64,000 bases of DNA, taken from assembly GCA_019636755.1 (NCBI GenBank), contig JAHBWZ010000003.1, forward strand, positions 434,001 through 498,000, in the 5' to 3' direction. How positions within the stretch are numbered: position 1 is the stretch's first letter; each line of letters opens with the position of its first letter. The notes under the pieces are model-generated. The model did no database searches. It worked only from the letters and a program-made list of their open reading frames with translations, and was not told the origin of the DNA. Below are positions 52,812-61,309 of the stretch, one piece after another. Origin of the DNA: Phycisphaeraceae bacterium. GTDB taxonomy: Bacteria; Planctomycetota; Phycisphaerae; Phycisphaerales; SM1A02. Made by a program: the position numbers and the translations under genes.

Positions 52812-53786
52812 TCACGGCGGCGCCGGGTCCGGCAGCAGTTGCAGATCCGGTTCGAGAATGCGAACACCGTCGGCATCGGCGCAGACCCAGCGGAACCCTG
52901 TTCGCAGTGCTCCGGCGGCGGCGACCCCGTCGCGAGTCATCGCGATCATCGCGACCTGATCCCGATCCGTCACTCGAAACGAGTCGGCAATCCGCTCCAG
53001 GACCACTCTGATCGCGTCCGCGGGCGACCGGCCGCGCCGCATCTCCTCGACGCACAGGAAGGAACCGCAGACACCCATGACAAGCTCGCCACGGCCGGTC
53101 GCGGTGGCGGCACCCGCGCGCGGGTCGACATACAGGCCGTGACCGATGATCGGCGAATCGCCGACGCGCCCCGCCTGCTTGAATGGCATTCCGCTCGTCG
53201 AACACGCCCCGGCCAGCATCCCGGACGTATCGATGGCGAGCGTCCCGATCGTGTCATGGCCGGCTTCAGCCACCGGACCCCCGAAGAGCGCTCCGCCTCC
53301 GCGATCGACCGGCCTCGCGGGGTCGCGGATCCCGCGGTCGCGGGTCTGGTCCGGGTGCGTGCCGCCACGCTCGCATGCGCTCCGCCACGCCGCCCAGCGT
53401 CGCGCCGCATCCGGCTCCAGGAGCGCAGACTCGGCCGGTCCGCGCCACCCGGCGAAGCGATCGGCGCCCTCGCCTGCCAGGAGGACGTGGTCCGTCTCCT
53501 CCATCACCCGCCGGGCAAGCGACACCACATGCAGGTGCGATGTCACCGCGCAGACGCCCCCGCAGCGATCCGGCGCGAGCATGACCGAGGCGTCGAGCGA
53601 GACTCGGCCCTCGGCATCGGGCAGGCCGCCGTACCCGACCGAGTCGATCGTCGGGTCGGCCTCGGCGATCCGGCAGACACCCTCCACAGCGTCGATCGCG
53701 ACGCCGCCGCGCTGAAGGGCGCTCCAGGCCTCCGAGAGTCCCGGGGCAGAGAATGACCAGGTCGCGATGATCCGGGGGGACGTCAT
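52812..53786 (-). CDS. Asparaginase-2-type Ntn hydrolase (glycosylasparaginase/isoaspartyl peptidase family)
   Basis: The 324-residue protein has the family's processing site HDTIGT, with Thr179 as the autocatalytic nucleophile, followed by LAIDTSG. It also has ACSTSGMPFKQAGRVGDSPIIGHG near 195-218, EADPTIDSVGYGGLPD near 42-57 with GRVSLDAS, and a C-terminal ATGRGE. This is closest in pattern to N4-(beta-N-acetylglucosaminyl)-L-asparaginase. No signal peptide is seen. A -10-like TATTCT lies 12 bases before the ATG. Confidence 0.9.
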   Translation of the reverse strand: MTSPRIIATWSFSAPGLSEAWSALQRGGVAIDAVEGVCRIAEADPTIDSVGYGGLPDAEGRVSLDASVMLAPDRCGGVCAVTSHLHVVSLARRVMEETDHVLLAGEGADRFAGWRGPAESALLEPDAARRWAAWRSACERGGTHPDQTRDRGIRDPARPVDRGGGALFGGPVAEAGHDTIGTLAIDTSGMLAGACSTSGMPFKQAGRVGDSPIIGHGLYVDPRAGAATATGRGELVMGVCGSFLCVEEMRRGRSPADAIRVVLERIADSFRVTDRDQVAMIAMTRDGVAAAGALRTGFRWVCADADGVRILEPDLQLLPDPAPP

Positions 53787-53798
53787 ATGAGGCCGGTG

Positions 53799-53804
53799 AG
53801 AATA
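53799..53804 (-). promoter_or_regulatory. -10-like hexamer TATTCT before the asparaginase-type gene
   Basis: On the minus strand TATTCT ends 12 bases before the ATG at 53786, predicting a very short leader. Confidence 0.4.
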
Positions 53805-54007
53805 GCGAGCCTCCCTGGGCCATCGCACGGCACTCCACGGCACGGACACGCCTGTGGGCGGGTCGGCGGCCGGCGCGCGGGAGATTTCGGACCATCAGGT
53901 GGCGAATGCCGGAATTCCTGCCTCCCTCGGCGCCCTTGCGCCGTACATTCATCCCTCGGGACCCCGTGATCCCGAATCGCCACCCACAACCAGGAGACGC
54001 AGGAATC

Positions 54008-55471
54008 ATGAAGACATCGATCGTGCTCGGGGTACTCGGAGCTGCAGGCAGCATCATTCTCTTCGGACAGCTCCAGCCGAGCGCCGATGCCGGAGGCACC
54101 GGAAGCGTCCGAGTCCCGCCCTCGGGATCCGCCATGACTTCGGCGTCCCTCTCGGACGACGAGGCACCGCGCCCCAACGGGCCAGGGATCGGCCCGGATG
54201 TCATCGTCTGGACCATCTCGGGTTTCGAGAACTGGTCGGACGCAACGCACCGCGCGTACTCCGTCGGGACAACCTCCTGCAACCAGGGGGACCAGCCGCT
54301 TTCCTGGAACGGCTCGACCAACCAGCATCCGGTGATCGGCCAGAACATGTTCCGGATCATGCCCCGGAACGGGCACCCCCGGTTCGAACAGATCGGGCAG
54401 TCCTGGCTGAAGCACGGATTCTGTGCGCTCGACCTCAACGACTGCGGTGCGTGCCAGGGAACGGGTTGCGGCTCGCTCGGCGTCGGCTGCTCCGATCCCT
54501 ATACGGCGGCGCGCAACGGAAGCCAGGGCCCTGCGGGCCCCAAGTACCAGGTGAATGCCACCACCGGGTTCTTCCCCTATCCGCCAGCGAACCCGTCCTA
54601 CAGCGGATCGACGGCGCGCCGGCTGCGCGTGCTCCGCAGCGACGTCGAAGAGGCGAGCAATCCCGGCGCCACCTATCTCATCGAGGCGATGTACATCCAT
54701 CCGCAGGACAGCCCGCACATCAATGTCGGCCTCTCCGCGAACAACGTGTCGTTTCGAAGGGTCAACCTGAACTCGACGGGTGCGATCAGCTCGTTCAATG
54801 GATCCACCGAGCGGATGCAGGTTGCCCTCATCGCGTGGGTCGCGGAGGACAGCGCGAACATCTCGGCGACACGCATCAACATCGCCGGCGAAGGCACGGT
54901 GTGGCTGGGGCACGCCGCATGGGACAATGGCGACGGTACCTGGGACTACGAGTACGTCGTCAACAATCTCAACTTCGACCGCTCGGTCGGCGCCTTCGAG
55001 GTGCCGGTCCCGGATGGCGTGGTCATCTCGAACGTCGGCTTCCACCAGGTGGAGTACCACTCGGGCGAGGTCTGGAGCAACGCGCCGTGGACGTCGTCCG
55101 TCGGCGGCGGCGCGGTCCGCTGGGAGACCGAGTCCTACGGTTCGAATCCGAACGCCAGCGCGATCCGCTGGGCCACGGCATATACGTTCCGCTTCACCGC
55201 GAACACCCCGCCGCAGAATGCGAGTCTCAAGGTCGAGTACTTCAAGCCGGGTGCGATCATGAGCAACACGCGCATGGGCCGGAGTCCCTCCGCGCCGCCC
55301 GTGCCCTGTCCGGCGGACGTCGATGGAAGCGGCACCGTGGACTTCAACGATGCACTCCTGATCCTGGCCTCGTGGGGCAACTGCCCCGGCTGCCCGGAAG
55401 ACATCGACGGGAGCGGCACCGTGGACTTCACCGATGTCCTCGAGGTGCTGGCCGCGTGGGGCGACTGCTGA
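54008..55471 (+). CDS. Exported dockerin-tailed protein, paralogue A
   Basis: The 487-residue protein has a signal peptide (SIVLGVLGAAGSIILFG) and a large domain of unknown fold. Notable are a Cys-rich block CALDLNDCGACQGTGCGSLG, then GCSDPYTAARNGSQGP near 145-180, and the block GFFPYPPANPSYSG. A second part resembles a beta-sandwich near 300-430 with GTWDYEYVV. It ends in two dockerin-like modules (DVDGSGTVDFNDALL and DIDGSGTVDFTDVLE). It is clearly homologous over its length to the protein at 57953. A GC-rich terminator follows. Function unknown. Confidence 0.85.
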   Translation: MKTSIVLGVLGAAGSIILFGQLQPSADAGGTGSVRVPPSGSAMTSASLSDDEAPRPNGPGIGPDVIVWTISGFENWSDATHRAYSVGTTSCNQGDQPLSWNGSTNQHPVIGQNMFRIMPRNGHPRFEQIGQSWLKHGFCALDLNDCGACQGTGCGSLGVGCSDPYTAARNGSQGPAGPKYQVNATTGFFPYPPANPSYSGSTARRLRVLRSDVEEASNPGATYLIEAMYIHPQDSPHINVGLSANNVSFRRVNLNSTGAISSFNGSTERMQVALIAWVAEDSANISATRINIAGEGTVWLGHAAWDNGDGTWDYEYVVNNLNFDRSVGAFEVPVPDGVVISNVGFHQVEYHSGEVWSNAPWTSSVGGGAVRWETESYGSNPNASAIRWATAYTFRFTANTPPQNASLKVEYFKPGAIMSNTRMGRSPSAPPVPCPADVDGSGTVDFNDALLILASWGNCPGCPEDIDGSGTVDFTDVLEVLAAWGDC

Positions 55472-55511
55472 GCCCGACCGATTCGATGCACTCCATACTC
55501 TGTCGATGACA

Positions 55512-55548
55512 CGAGGCTCCCGGCTCCGCCGGGAGCCTCGTTCGTTTC
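55512..55548 (+). terminator. Intrinsic terminator after paralogue A
   Basis: CGAGGCTCCCGGC (55512-55524) pairs with GCCGGGAGCCTCG (55528-55540) around TCC, and is followed by TTCGTTTC, a classical intrinsic terminator 40 bases past the stop. Confidence 0.85.
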
Positions 55549-55596
55549 CTGGCCACTCGGGTCGCTTTCGTGCCGGCAGCGGCTGAAGCGGCGCGT

Positions 55597-55602
55597 TACG
55601 CT
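55597..55602 (+). promoter_or_regulatory. -10-like hexamer TACGCT before the pentein gene
   Basis: TACGCT ends 7 bases before the ATG at 55610 and directly follows the terminator of the previous gene, so the pentein gene should have its own leaderless-type promoter. Confidence 0.5.
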
Positions 55603-55609
55603 CGCTGCC

Positions 55610-57751
55610 ATGCGCTTCCCGCTGATACCAGTCCTCGTGCTGACGCTCGTGCCGGCAGGTCGCGCGCCCGGCACGGCGTCGCTCGACGAAAGGCCGCCGG
55701 ATCCGGTCGTTCGCGAAATCATCGACGACCTGCTTCGACAGCCCCATGGCGCGGCGACGGTGGCGGATCTCGGCATCCCGCAGGATGTCCTCGCGCGAAC
55801 CGCGCGACGGATCCTCCGCGAATCGTTTCACCGGCAGGTGCACGTCGTCGTCCGGACGGAGCAGGATCCGCCCGCCCCCGTCGGCGAACCCCCGATCAAC
55901 GCGCTCGCATCCGAACGTGATCTCGCGCAGCTTCGAATCGTCCCGGTTTCTCCGGTACCGGCGGCCGCGGCGCTCTGGCCGGACGCCGCGGAGTGGCGCG
56001 CGCCTTCTGCCGGATTCCGCGTGTCCGGAGACGACGCCGCCCTGTCTCTCCCCGATCCGACGCACCCGCTGCGACAGTTCGTCGCCCGCCGCCTTGCGCC
56101 GGACGGACTCGCCCGGACGCTCGCGCTCGTGATCGCGGACCTGGCGGCGCAGGGTGAATTGCCTGCCGATGCGGCGGCGCTGGACCGCGTCCTCAGCGCC
56201 TGCGGCCTGCCGATCGATCTCCTGCCGCTTCTCCGGGCAGCGGACGGCTCGCCCCTGATCTCCGCGCTGCGCTCGGTGCTCGACCGCGCCGATCCCCGCG
56301 CCGAGATGATCCGGTGCGCAGCGGGCGCGACCGTCGACTGGGGGCCGCCGCAGCCCGGGCTCCGTCCGGTGTTCGACGACGGATCCGACCCGATCCGGCT
56401 GGTTCACCTGACGCTGACGCGCGGAACGGACTGGTCGGGACCGGGCGACGGCGGGAGCGTCGACCTGCTCCGGGACATGCTGGAGGCTCTTCCGGAGTGT
56501 GCCTTTGCCATCTCGACGCACGAACGGTTTCTACCCAGCATCGGACTCCTGGCAGCGCAGGAGCCAGCGTTCCGGCGCCCGATCTACCTGCCCGCCGTCG
56601 AGCCGGTCTCGCAGTGGACGCGCGACGCCGGCATCCCGGCGCTTCTCGACGAAGCGGAGCGGCCGGTGCCCGCCCTCCTGCTCCCGCGATTCGCCTCGCG
56701 GCAGGACGATGGATCCGTTGTCGTCCCCGGTGACGCACTCGCGGCCCTCGGTCTGGACCGCATCGGGATCCGGATGGTCCCGACGAGGCTGCTGTTCCAG
56801 GGGGGGAATCTCCTGGTCGCGCGGCACCCCGCGGACGGTCAGCGCCTGCTGCTGCTCGGCGAAGCCGAGATCGCACGGAACATCGCGCTCGGCCTGCGCC
56901 GGGACGAGATCATCCGCGGATTCGCGCGGGAGTTCGGTGTCGACCGCGTCGTCCCGGTTGCCGGCCCCTCGTTCCATCTTGACTTCGATCTGTCCGTCCG
57001 TCGGGCACCGGGCGGCTCGCAGGCATGGGTGCTCGATCCCGCAGGCGGCGCCGCGATCGTCATCGCGGCGGCACTCGGCGCCCTCGAGCGCGCCGGGCTG
57101 CTGATGGATGGCGAACGGCGCCTGGCGGTCCAGGCCCTTCTGGACAGGGACGACGCCGCGCTCGGGTCCGTCCTGGGGCCCGCACTCTACGGCCAGGCGC
57201 TTCCCGGCGGGGGATTCCCGCTGACGCTCGCGCTTCACCTCGCCGCCGGGCCCGGGGACAGCGGGGTCGGCAACCTGCAGCGCCTCCTCGCCGCCGTCGA
57301 CGTCTTCCACGCCCTCCACGGCGCCGAACCGGTACCCGGGTCGCTCGCGCCGGTCCGGGCCGCAACGCTGAACGCCATCCGGATCGCCGCGCAGGAACTT
57401 GATCAGCTTGCGCACACGCTCGCGCGCGAGGGGTTTCAGGTCTTCCGGCTTCCCGGGATCTCCGAGGGCACGCGCAGCCTGGTCCCCGTCAACGCGCTTC
57501 ATGCGCCCGATGCGGTCTATTTCCCGTCCGCCGATGGCCTTCTGTCGCCGCTGGATGCCGCGGCCGCCGAGTCGTTCCGGCGCGCCCTGGGCGACGCGGT
57601 CACCCGGCGCGGAATCCGCGCCTCGGAGAGCCTTCGACGGTCCGGAGGCCTGCACTGCTCTGCGATCTCCTGGCCGGTCACGCCCGAATGGCGACTGGCG
57701 GGGGCGATCGGGCCAGCGTCCGCAAACCTCGCGGCCCCGGACGATTTTTGA
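55610..57751 (+). CDS. Large exported pentein-fold (agmatine/peptidylarginine deiminase-like) enzyme
   Basis: The 713-residue protein has a short N-terminal signal-like segment (FPLIPVLVLTLVPAG). Its C-terminal 450 residues show the guanidine-modifying pentein signature: WTRDAG at 336-341, QGGN at 397-400, HLDFD at 456-460 (catalytic His456 and Asp458) and a C-terminal GGLHCS with the nucleophile Cys683. These match agmatine and peptidylarginine deiminases. The first 250 residues and part of 470-670 are extra compared with the roughly 350-370-residue agmatine deiminases. It would act on arginine-like groups, probably outside the cytoplasm. It lies between two paralogous exported proteins. Confidence 0.78.
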   Translation: MRFPLIPVLVLTLVPAGRAPGTASLDERPPDPVVREIIDDLLRQPHGAATVADLGIPQDVLARTARRILRESFHRQVHVVVRTEQDPPAPVGEPPINALASERDLAQLRIVPVSPVPAAAALWPDAAEWRAPSAGFRVSGDDAALSLPDPTHPLRQFVARRLAPDGLARTLALVIADLAAQGELPADAAALDRVLSACGLPIDLLPLLRAADGSPLISALRSVLDRADPRAEMIRCAAGATVDWGPPQPGLRPVFDDGSDPIRLVHLTLTRGTDWSGPGDGGSVDLLRDMLEALPECAFAISTHERFLPSIGLLAAQEPAFRRPIYLPAVEPVSQWTRDAGIPALLDEAERPVPALLLPRFASRQDDGSVVVPGDALAALGLDRIGIRMVPTRLLFQGGNLLVARHPADGQRLLLLGEAEIARNIALGLRRDEIIRGFAREFGVDRVVPVAGPSFHLDFDLSVRRAPGGSQAWVLDPAGGAAIVIAAALGALERAGLLMDGERRLAVQALLDRDDAALGSVLGPALYGQALPGGGFPLTLALHLAAGPGDSGVGNLQRLLAAVDVFHALHGAEPVPGSLAPVRAATLNAIRIAAQELDQLAHTLAREGFQVFRLPGISEGTRSLVPVNALHAPDAVYFPSADGLLSPLDAAAAESFRRALGDAVTRRGIRASESLRRSGGLHCSAISWPVTPEWRLAGAIGPASANLAAPDDF

Positions 57752-57952
57752 CTGTTTTTGGTTCGCCCCCCCCGGGTTCTCCGCGTACCTTAGCCCCAAT
57801 GTCACCCAGCCCGCCGGGACCCTGGCGCGGGTGAGTTTCCGCGCTTCAGGACCCTCCAGGGTCTCCGGCGCCGGCGGCTCCCCCGTGTCACCTCGGCCCC
57901 CACCCCCCGACGGGCACTCGCCAGCACGCGGAAGATTCGTAGAGGAAGCGAT

Positions 57953-59401
57953 ATGCACGGAAAAGTCATTCTCGGAGCGCTCGGCGTCTCGGGCGCCATC
58001 ATCGCCATCGGCCAGCTGAGCCTTTCGAACGCGTCGTCGCGCGACCTCGGCACGGGGCCCGCCCCGTCGCCGTTCGGCGCCGCCGCCGGCCGGGCCGATG
58101 TCCAGCCCGTCGGCAACCAGCCCGATGTCATCATCTGGACGATCTCCGGGACCGTCACCTACACCGACGGCACCTATCGCGCCTACGGCTTCGGCACGAC
58201 CTCGTGCAACGAGGGCAACGCGCCGCTCGCGTGGAACGGCAGCACCAACCAGCATCCGGTCATCGGCCTCAATCTCTTCCGGCTCGCGCCAGGCCAGAAC
58301 GGACACGCTCGATTCGAGCAGCTCGGACAGGGCTGGCTGAAGCACGGCTTCTGCGCCCTCGACCAGAACACCTGCGGTACCTGCCAGGGAACCGGGTGCA
58401 GTTCCCTGGGAATCGGGTGCTCCGACCCGTACACCGCGTCGCGGAACGCCAGCCAGGGTCCTGCCGGCCCGAAGTATCAGGTGAACGCCACCACCGGTTT
58501 CTTTCCCTACCCGCCTGCCAACCCGAGCTACAGCGGGAATACCGCGCGTCGACTCCGGGCACTGATCAGCGAGGTCCGCAACGACCTGAATCCCGGCGCG
58601 ACCTGGTGGGCGGAGGCGCAGTACATCCACTTCCAGGACAGCCCGCACATCAATCTCGCCCTGGCGAACAACAACGTCTCCTATCGCCAGACGCTCATGG
58701 ACAACTCCGGCGTACCGACACTGTTCGGCTCGACGATCCGGCGCGAGCCGGCCATCAACCGCTGGAAGGTCGTTGATCCCCAGGTGACGCTCACCAACGT
58801 GGACGTTCCCGACGAAGGGCGCATCGTGGTCGCCTCCCGCGCCTACGACAACGGCGACGGCACGTGGGACTACGAATACGCGGTCTACAACATGAACCTC
58901 GACCGTGCCATCGGCTCGGTGACCGTGCCGACGGTCGATGGATCGACCTCCTCCGCGCTCGGCTTCCGGCTTGTCGAGTTCCACTCCGGCGAGCTCTGGA
59001 CGAACGGGTCCTGGACCAGCAATGTCGCACCGACGTCGGTTTCGTGGGCGACGCCGCAGACCTACGCCCAGAACCAGAACACCAGCGCCATCCGCTGGGG
59101 AAGCATGTTCAACTACCGGTTCACGTCGGACGCCGCGCCGATCAACAGCACCGTGTCGCTCGGTGTGTTCAAGCCGGGCTCACCGACCAGCCTGGCGGCG
59201 GCCGCCGTCGTGCCGGGCACGCTTCCGAAGCCGACCTGCCCGGAGGACCTCGACGGCAACGGGACTGTCGACTTCAACGACGTGCTTCAGCTCCTGGCCG
59301 CGTGGGGCCCGTGCCCCGGCTGCGTGGAGGACATCGACGGCAGCGGCACCGTGGACTTCAACGATCTGCTCGCCCTCCTGGCCGCGTGGGGCGACTGCTG
59401 A
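57953..59401 (+). CDS. Exported dockerin-tailed protein, paralogue B
   Basis: The 482-residue protein has a signal peptide (VILGALGVSGAIIAIGQL) and is homologous along its length to the protein at 54008. It shares NGSTNQHPVIG, the Cys block CALDQNTCGTCQGTGCSSLG, then GCSDPYTASRNASQGP, YQVNATTGFFPYPPANPSYS, and DNGDGTWDYEY. It ends in two dockerin-like modules with LLAAWGDC at the terminus. An intrinsic terminator follows. The pair flanks the pentein gene. Function unknown; an extracellular structural or polymer-binding role is inference. Confidence 0.85.
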   Translation: MHGKVILGALGVSGAIIAIGQLSLSNASSRDLGTGPAPSPFGAAAGRADVQPVGNQPDVIIWTISGTVTYTDGTYRAYGFGTTSCNEGNAPLAWNGSTNQHPVIGLNLFRLAPGQNGHARFEQLGQGWLKHGFCALDQNTCGTCQGTGCSSLGIGCSDPYTASRNASQGPAGPKYQVNATTGFFPYPPANPSYSGNTARRLRALISEVRNDLNPGATWWAEAQYIHFQDSPHINLALANNNVSYRQTLMDNSGVPTLFGSTIRREPAINRWKVVDPQVTLTNVDVPDEGRIVVASRAYDNGDGTWDYEYAVYNMNLDRAIGSVTVPTVDGSTSSALGFRLVEFHSGELWTNGSWTSNVAPTSVSWATPQTYAQNQNTSAIRWGSMFNYRFTSDAAPINSTVSLGVFKPGSPTSLAAAAVVPGTLPKPTCPEDLDGNGTVDFNDVLQLLAAWGPCPGCVEDIDGSGTVDFNDLLALLAAWGDC

Positions 59402-59481
59402 GTCGCGCCCCGGCCCGGTCGCGCGTCGCCGACCCGGTGTGCACCCAGGGAAGGCGATGCTGAAGAATCTGCACGGACGAG

Positions 59482-59514
59482 AGCCCCCGCCCGACATCGG
59501 GCGGGGGCTGTTTT
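59482..59514 (+). terminator. Intrinsic terminator after paralogue B
   Basis: AGCCCCCGCCCG (59482-59493) pairs with CGGGCGGGGGCT (59498-59509) around ACAT, followed by GTTTT. It lies 80 bases past the stop and just before the citrate synthase promoter. Confidence 0.88.
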
Positions 59515-59523
59515 CATCCGGCG

Positions 59524-59529
59524 TATCAT
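59524..59529 (+). promoter_or_regulatory. -10-like hexamer TATCAT before the citrate synthase gene
   Basis: TATCAT ends 6 bases before the ATG at 59536, and the previous gene's terminator ends only 10 bases upstream of it, leaving no room for a leader or for a free standard -35. Confidence 0.5.
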
Positions 59530-59535
59530 GGCCGC

Positions 59536-60690
59536 ATGACCACCACAGCACCCTCCCGAATCGACTCGCGTGGACTGGCCGGGCAGACCGTGGGCGACAC
59601 GTCGATCTGCGCAGTCACGCAGACCGAGTTGATCTACCGCGGATACGAGATCGCCGACCTTGCGGCCCACGCGACCTTCGAGGAAGTCGCCTTCCTGCTG
59701 CTCGAGGGCCACAAGCCCTCGTCCGCCGAACTCGCCCGGTTCAAGGCGGAACTGACCGCAGAGCGGGAGATCCCCGATGGCCTGACGCGCCTGCTGCGGG
59801 AAATCGCCGGTGATCCGCCGGCCGCTCATCCGATGTCGATCCTGCGAACCGGGGTGTCCTGGCTCTCGCACTTCGATCCAGAGGTCGAGGACAACTCACC
59901 GGCTGCGGAACTCCGCAAGGCCAAGCGCCTGGTCGCGCGGATCCCGACGATCATCGGCTGCGGCCAGATGATCCGCGACGGCCGCGAGCCCGTCCGCCCC
60001 GACCCGGCTCTGGATCATGCCGCCAACCTGCTCTGGTGCATGACCGGCGAGCGCCCCCACCCGCTGGCCGCGCGCGTCCTGGACGTCTCGCTGGTGCTGT
60101 ACGCGGAACATGACTTCAACGCGTCGACATTCGCCTGCCGCGTCATCGCGTCGACCGAGGCAGACCTGCACTCGGCCATCTGCGGCGGCATCGGCGCCCT
60201 CAAGGGTCCGCTCCACGGCGGCGCCAACGAGATGGCGATGGAGATGCTGAAGGAGATCGACGCATTCGTCCGCGCGGGGCGCGGCTCCGTGGAGGACTTC
60301 ATGCGCCGCGCTTACGCGGAGAAGCGCAAACTCATGGGCTTCGGACACCGCGTCTACAGGAACGGCGATCATCGTGCCGGCATCCTGCGGGACTGGGGCC
60401 TCCGCTTCGTGCGCGAAGTCCGCCCTGAGGCCCGTTCGTGGTTCGATCTCGGCGACGAGGTCCAGGCCATCATGCTGCGCGAGAAGAACATCCACCCGAA
60501 CGTGGATTTCCCCTGCGGAATGACCTATTTCGCCCTCGGGATCCCGGTTCCCCAGTACACGCCGATCTTCGTGGCAAGCCGTGTCACCGGCTGGGCCGCC
60601 CACGTGATGGAGCAGCATCAGAACAACCGGATCATTCGACCACTGGCCGAGTACGTGGGCCCGGCGCTGAAGAAGTGGATGGAACCCTGA
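59536..60690 (+). CDS. gltA: Citrate synthase (type II, citrate/2-methylcitrate synthase family)
   Basis: The 384-residue enzyme condenses oxaloacetate with acetyl-CoA. Landmarks are YRGYEIADLA near 35, LYAEHDFNASTFACR near 190, the catalytic His in GPLHGGANE near 234, GFGHRVYRNGDHRA near 270 with the second His, and NVDF with the catalytic Asp near 323. The short length is typical of the bacterial small form, which can include 2-methylcitrate synthases; no prp genes are adjacent, so citrate synthase is preferred. Confidence 0.93.
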   Translation: MTTTAPSRIDSRGLAGQTVGDTSICAVTQTELIYRGYEIADLAAHATFEEVAFLLLEGHKPSSAELARFKAELTAEREIPDGLTRLLREIAGDPPAAHPMSILRTGVSWLSHFDPEVEDNSPAAELRKAKRLVARIPTIIGCGQMIRDGREPVRPDPALDHAANLLWCMTGERPHPLAARVLDVSLVLYAEHDFNASTFACRVIASTEADLHSAICGGIGALKGPLHGGANEMAMEMLKEIDAFVRAGRGSVEDFMRRAYAEKRKLMGFGHRVYRNGDHRAGILRDWGLRFVREVRPEARSWFDLGDEVQAIMLREKNIHPNVDFPCGMTYFALGIPVPQYTPIFVASRVTGWAAHVMEQHQNNRIIRPLAEYVGPALKKWMEP

Positions 60691-61309
60691 GCGCAGGGGA
60701 CTCCCTGATCGAGTCGGCACGCGTCGATCTGAAGGCGGCAGGACGTCCGCCCCGGCCTGGAGAGTCCCCGACGGGCGACGGGGGATCCGGCCCCGCCGCA
60801 CCGGGCATGCAGATTTCCGGGTACAGGAGCCACGGGCCCTCGTCGCGGTCCGTCCCTCTCGGTTCGATCCCGGTCCGCCCCACGAACTTCGATCCCTCCC
60901 GCGGGATCTCGGCAACACCCTCTTTACACACCGGGATCCGGTGGTATCCTCAATGGTTGCAGGGTGAGATCTGCGGTGGCCTGAGGACAGCCCCCAAGGC
61001 GCGGCGGCGAGGACGATCAGGTTCCTCCCGTCCACCGAGCCCGTGCAGGGCGGGGTTCCACGGCGACCGACACTGAGAGAGAGAGCGCCGCGGCTTCGAG
61101 ACGGGCCGCGACGGTTCGAACGTGCGCCACCCGGATTCGGGCGCCGCATGGGTTCAGGTTGCGCTTTTGCAGGCCGCGGCGGGGTGTTCCCGATTCCGGC
61201 ACTGCTCTCGCAGATTCGTCCACCGGTGGGTCCGGGGTTTCAGGACCCTCCACGGACGATCAGGACAGACTCTCTCTCGTGTTTCGCAGGAAAGGAAGGT
61301 CAGAACACC
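60691..61309 (+). other. Long untranslated interval before the PEP-CTERM gene
   Basis: No supported gene is seen in 619 bases. It contains a good two-box promoter at 60923-60950, which would leave a 5' leader of roughly 350 bases, a GAGAGAGAG run near 61075-61084, and a 14-base segment (61239-61252) also found before paralogue B. Confidence 0.55.
60923..60950 (+). promoter_or_regulatory. Sigma-70-type promoter TTTACA-16 bp-TATCCT
   Basis: TTTACA (60923-60928) and TATCCT (60945-60950) are spaced by 16 bases in an unusually AT-rich patch. It points towards the PEP-CTERM gene at 61310. Confidence 0.5.

Noticed and set aside
53783-56521. A 912-codon minus-strand open frame opposite paralogue A and the pentein gene
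   Set aside because: The plus strand carries signal peptides, dockerin modules, a terminator and catalytic motifs; the antisense frame crosses them all and has no domain.
56531-58984. An 817-codon minus-strand open frame opposite the pentein and paralogue B
   Set aside because: Same reasoning: antisense shadow without a start-site context or family pattern.
60691-61309. A short coding gene between gltA and the PEP-CTERM gene
   Set aside because: Open frames here are short or Arg/Pro-rich and lack ribosome-binding sites; the two-box promoter and long leader explain the interval better.
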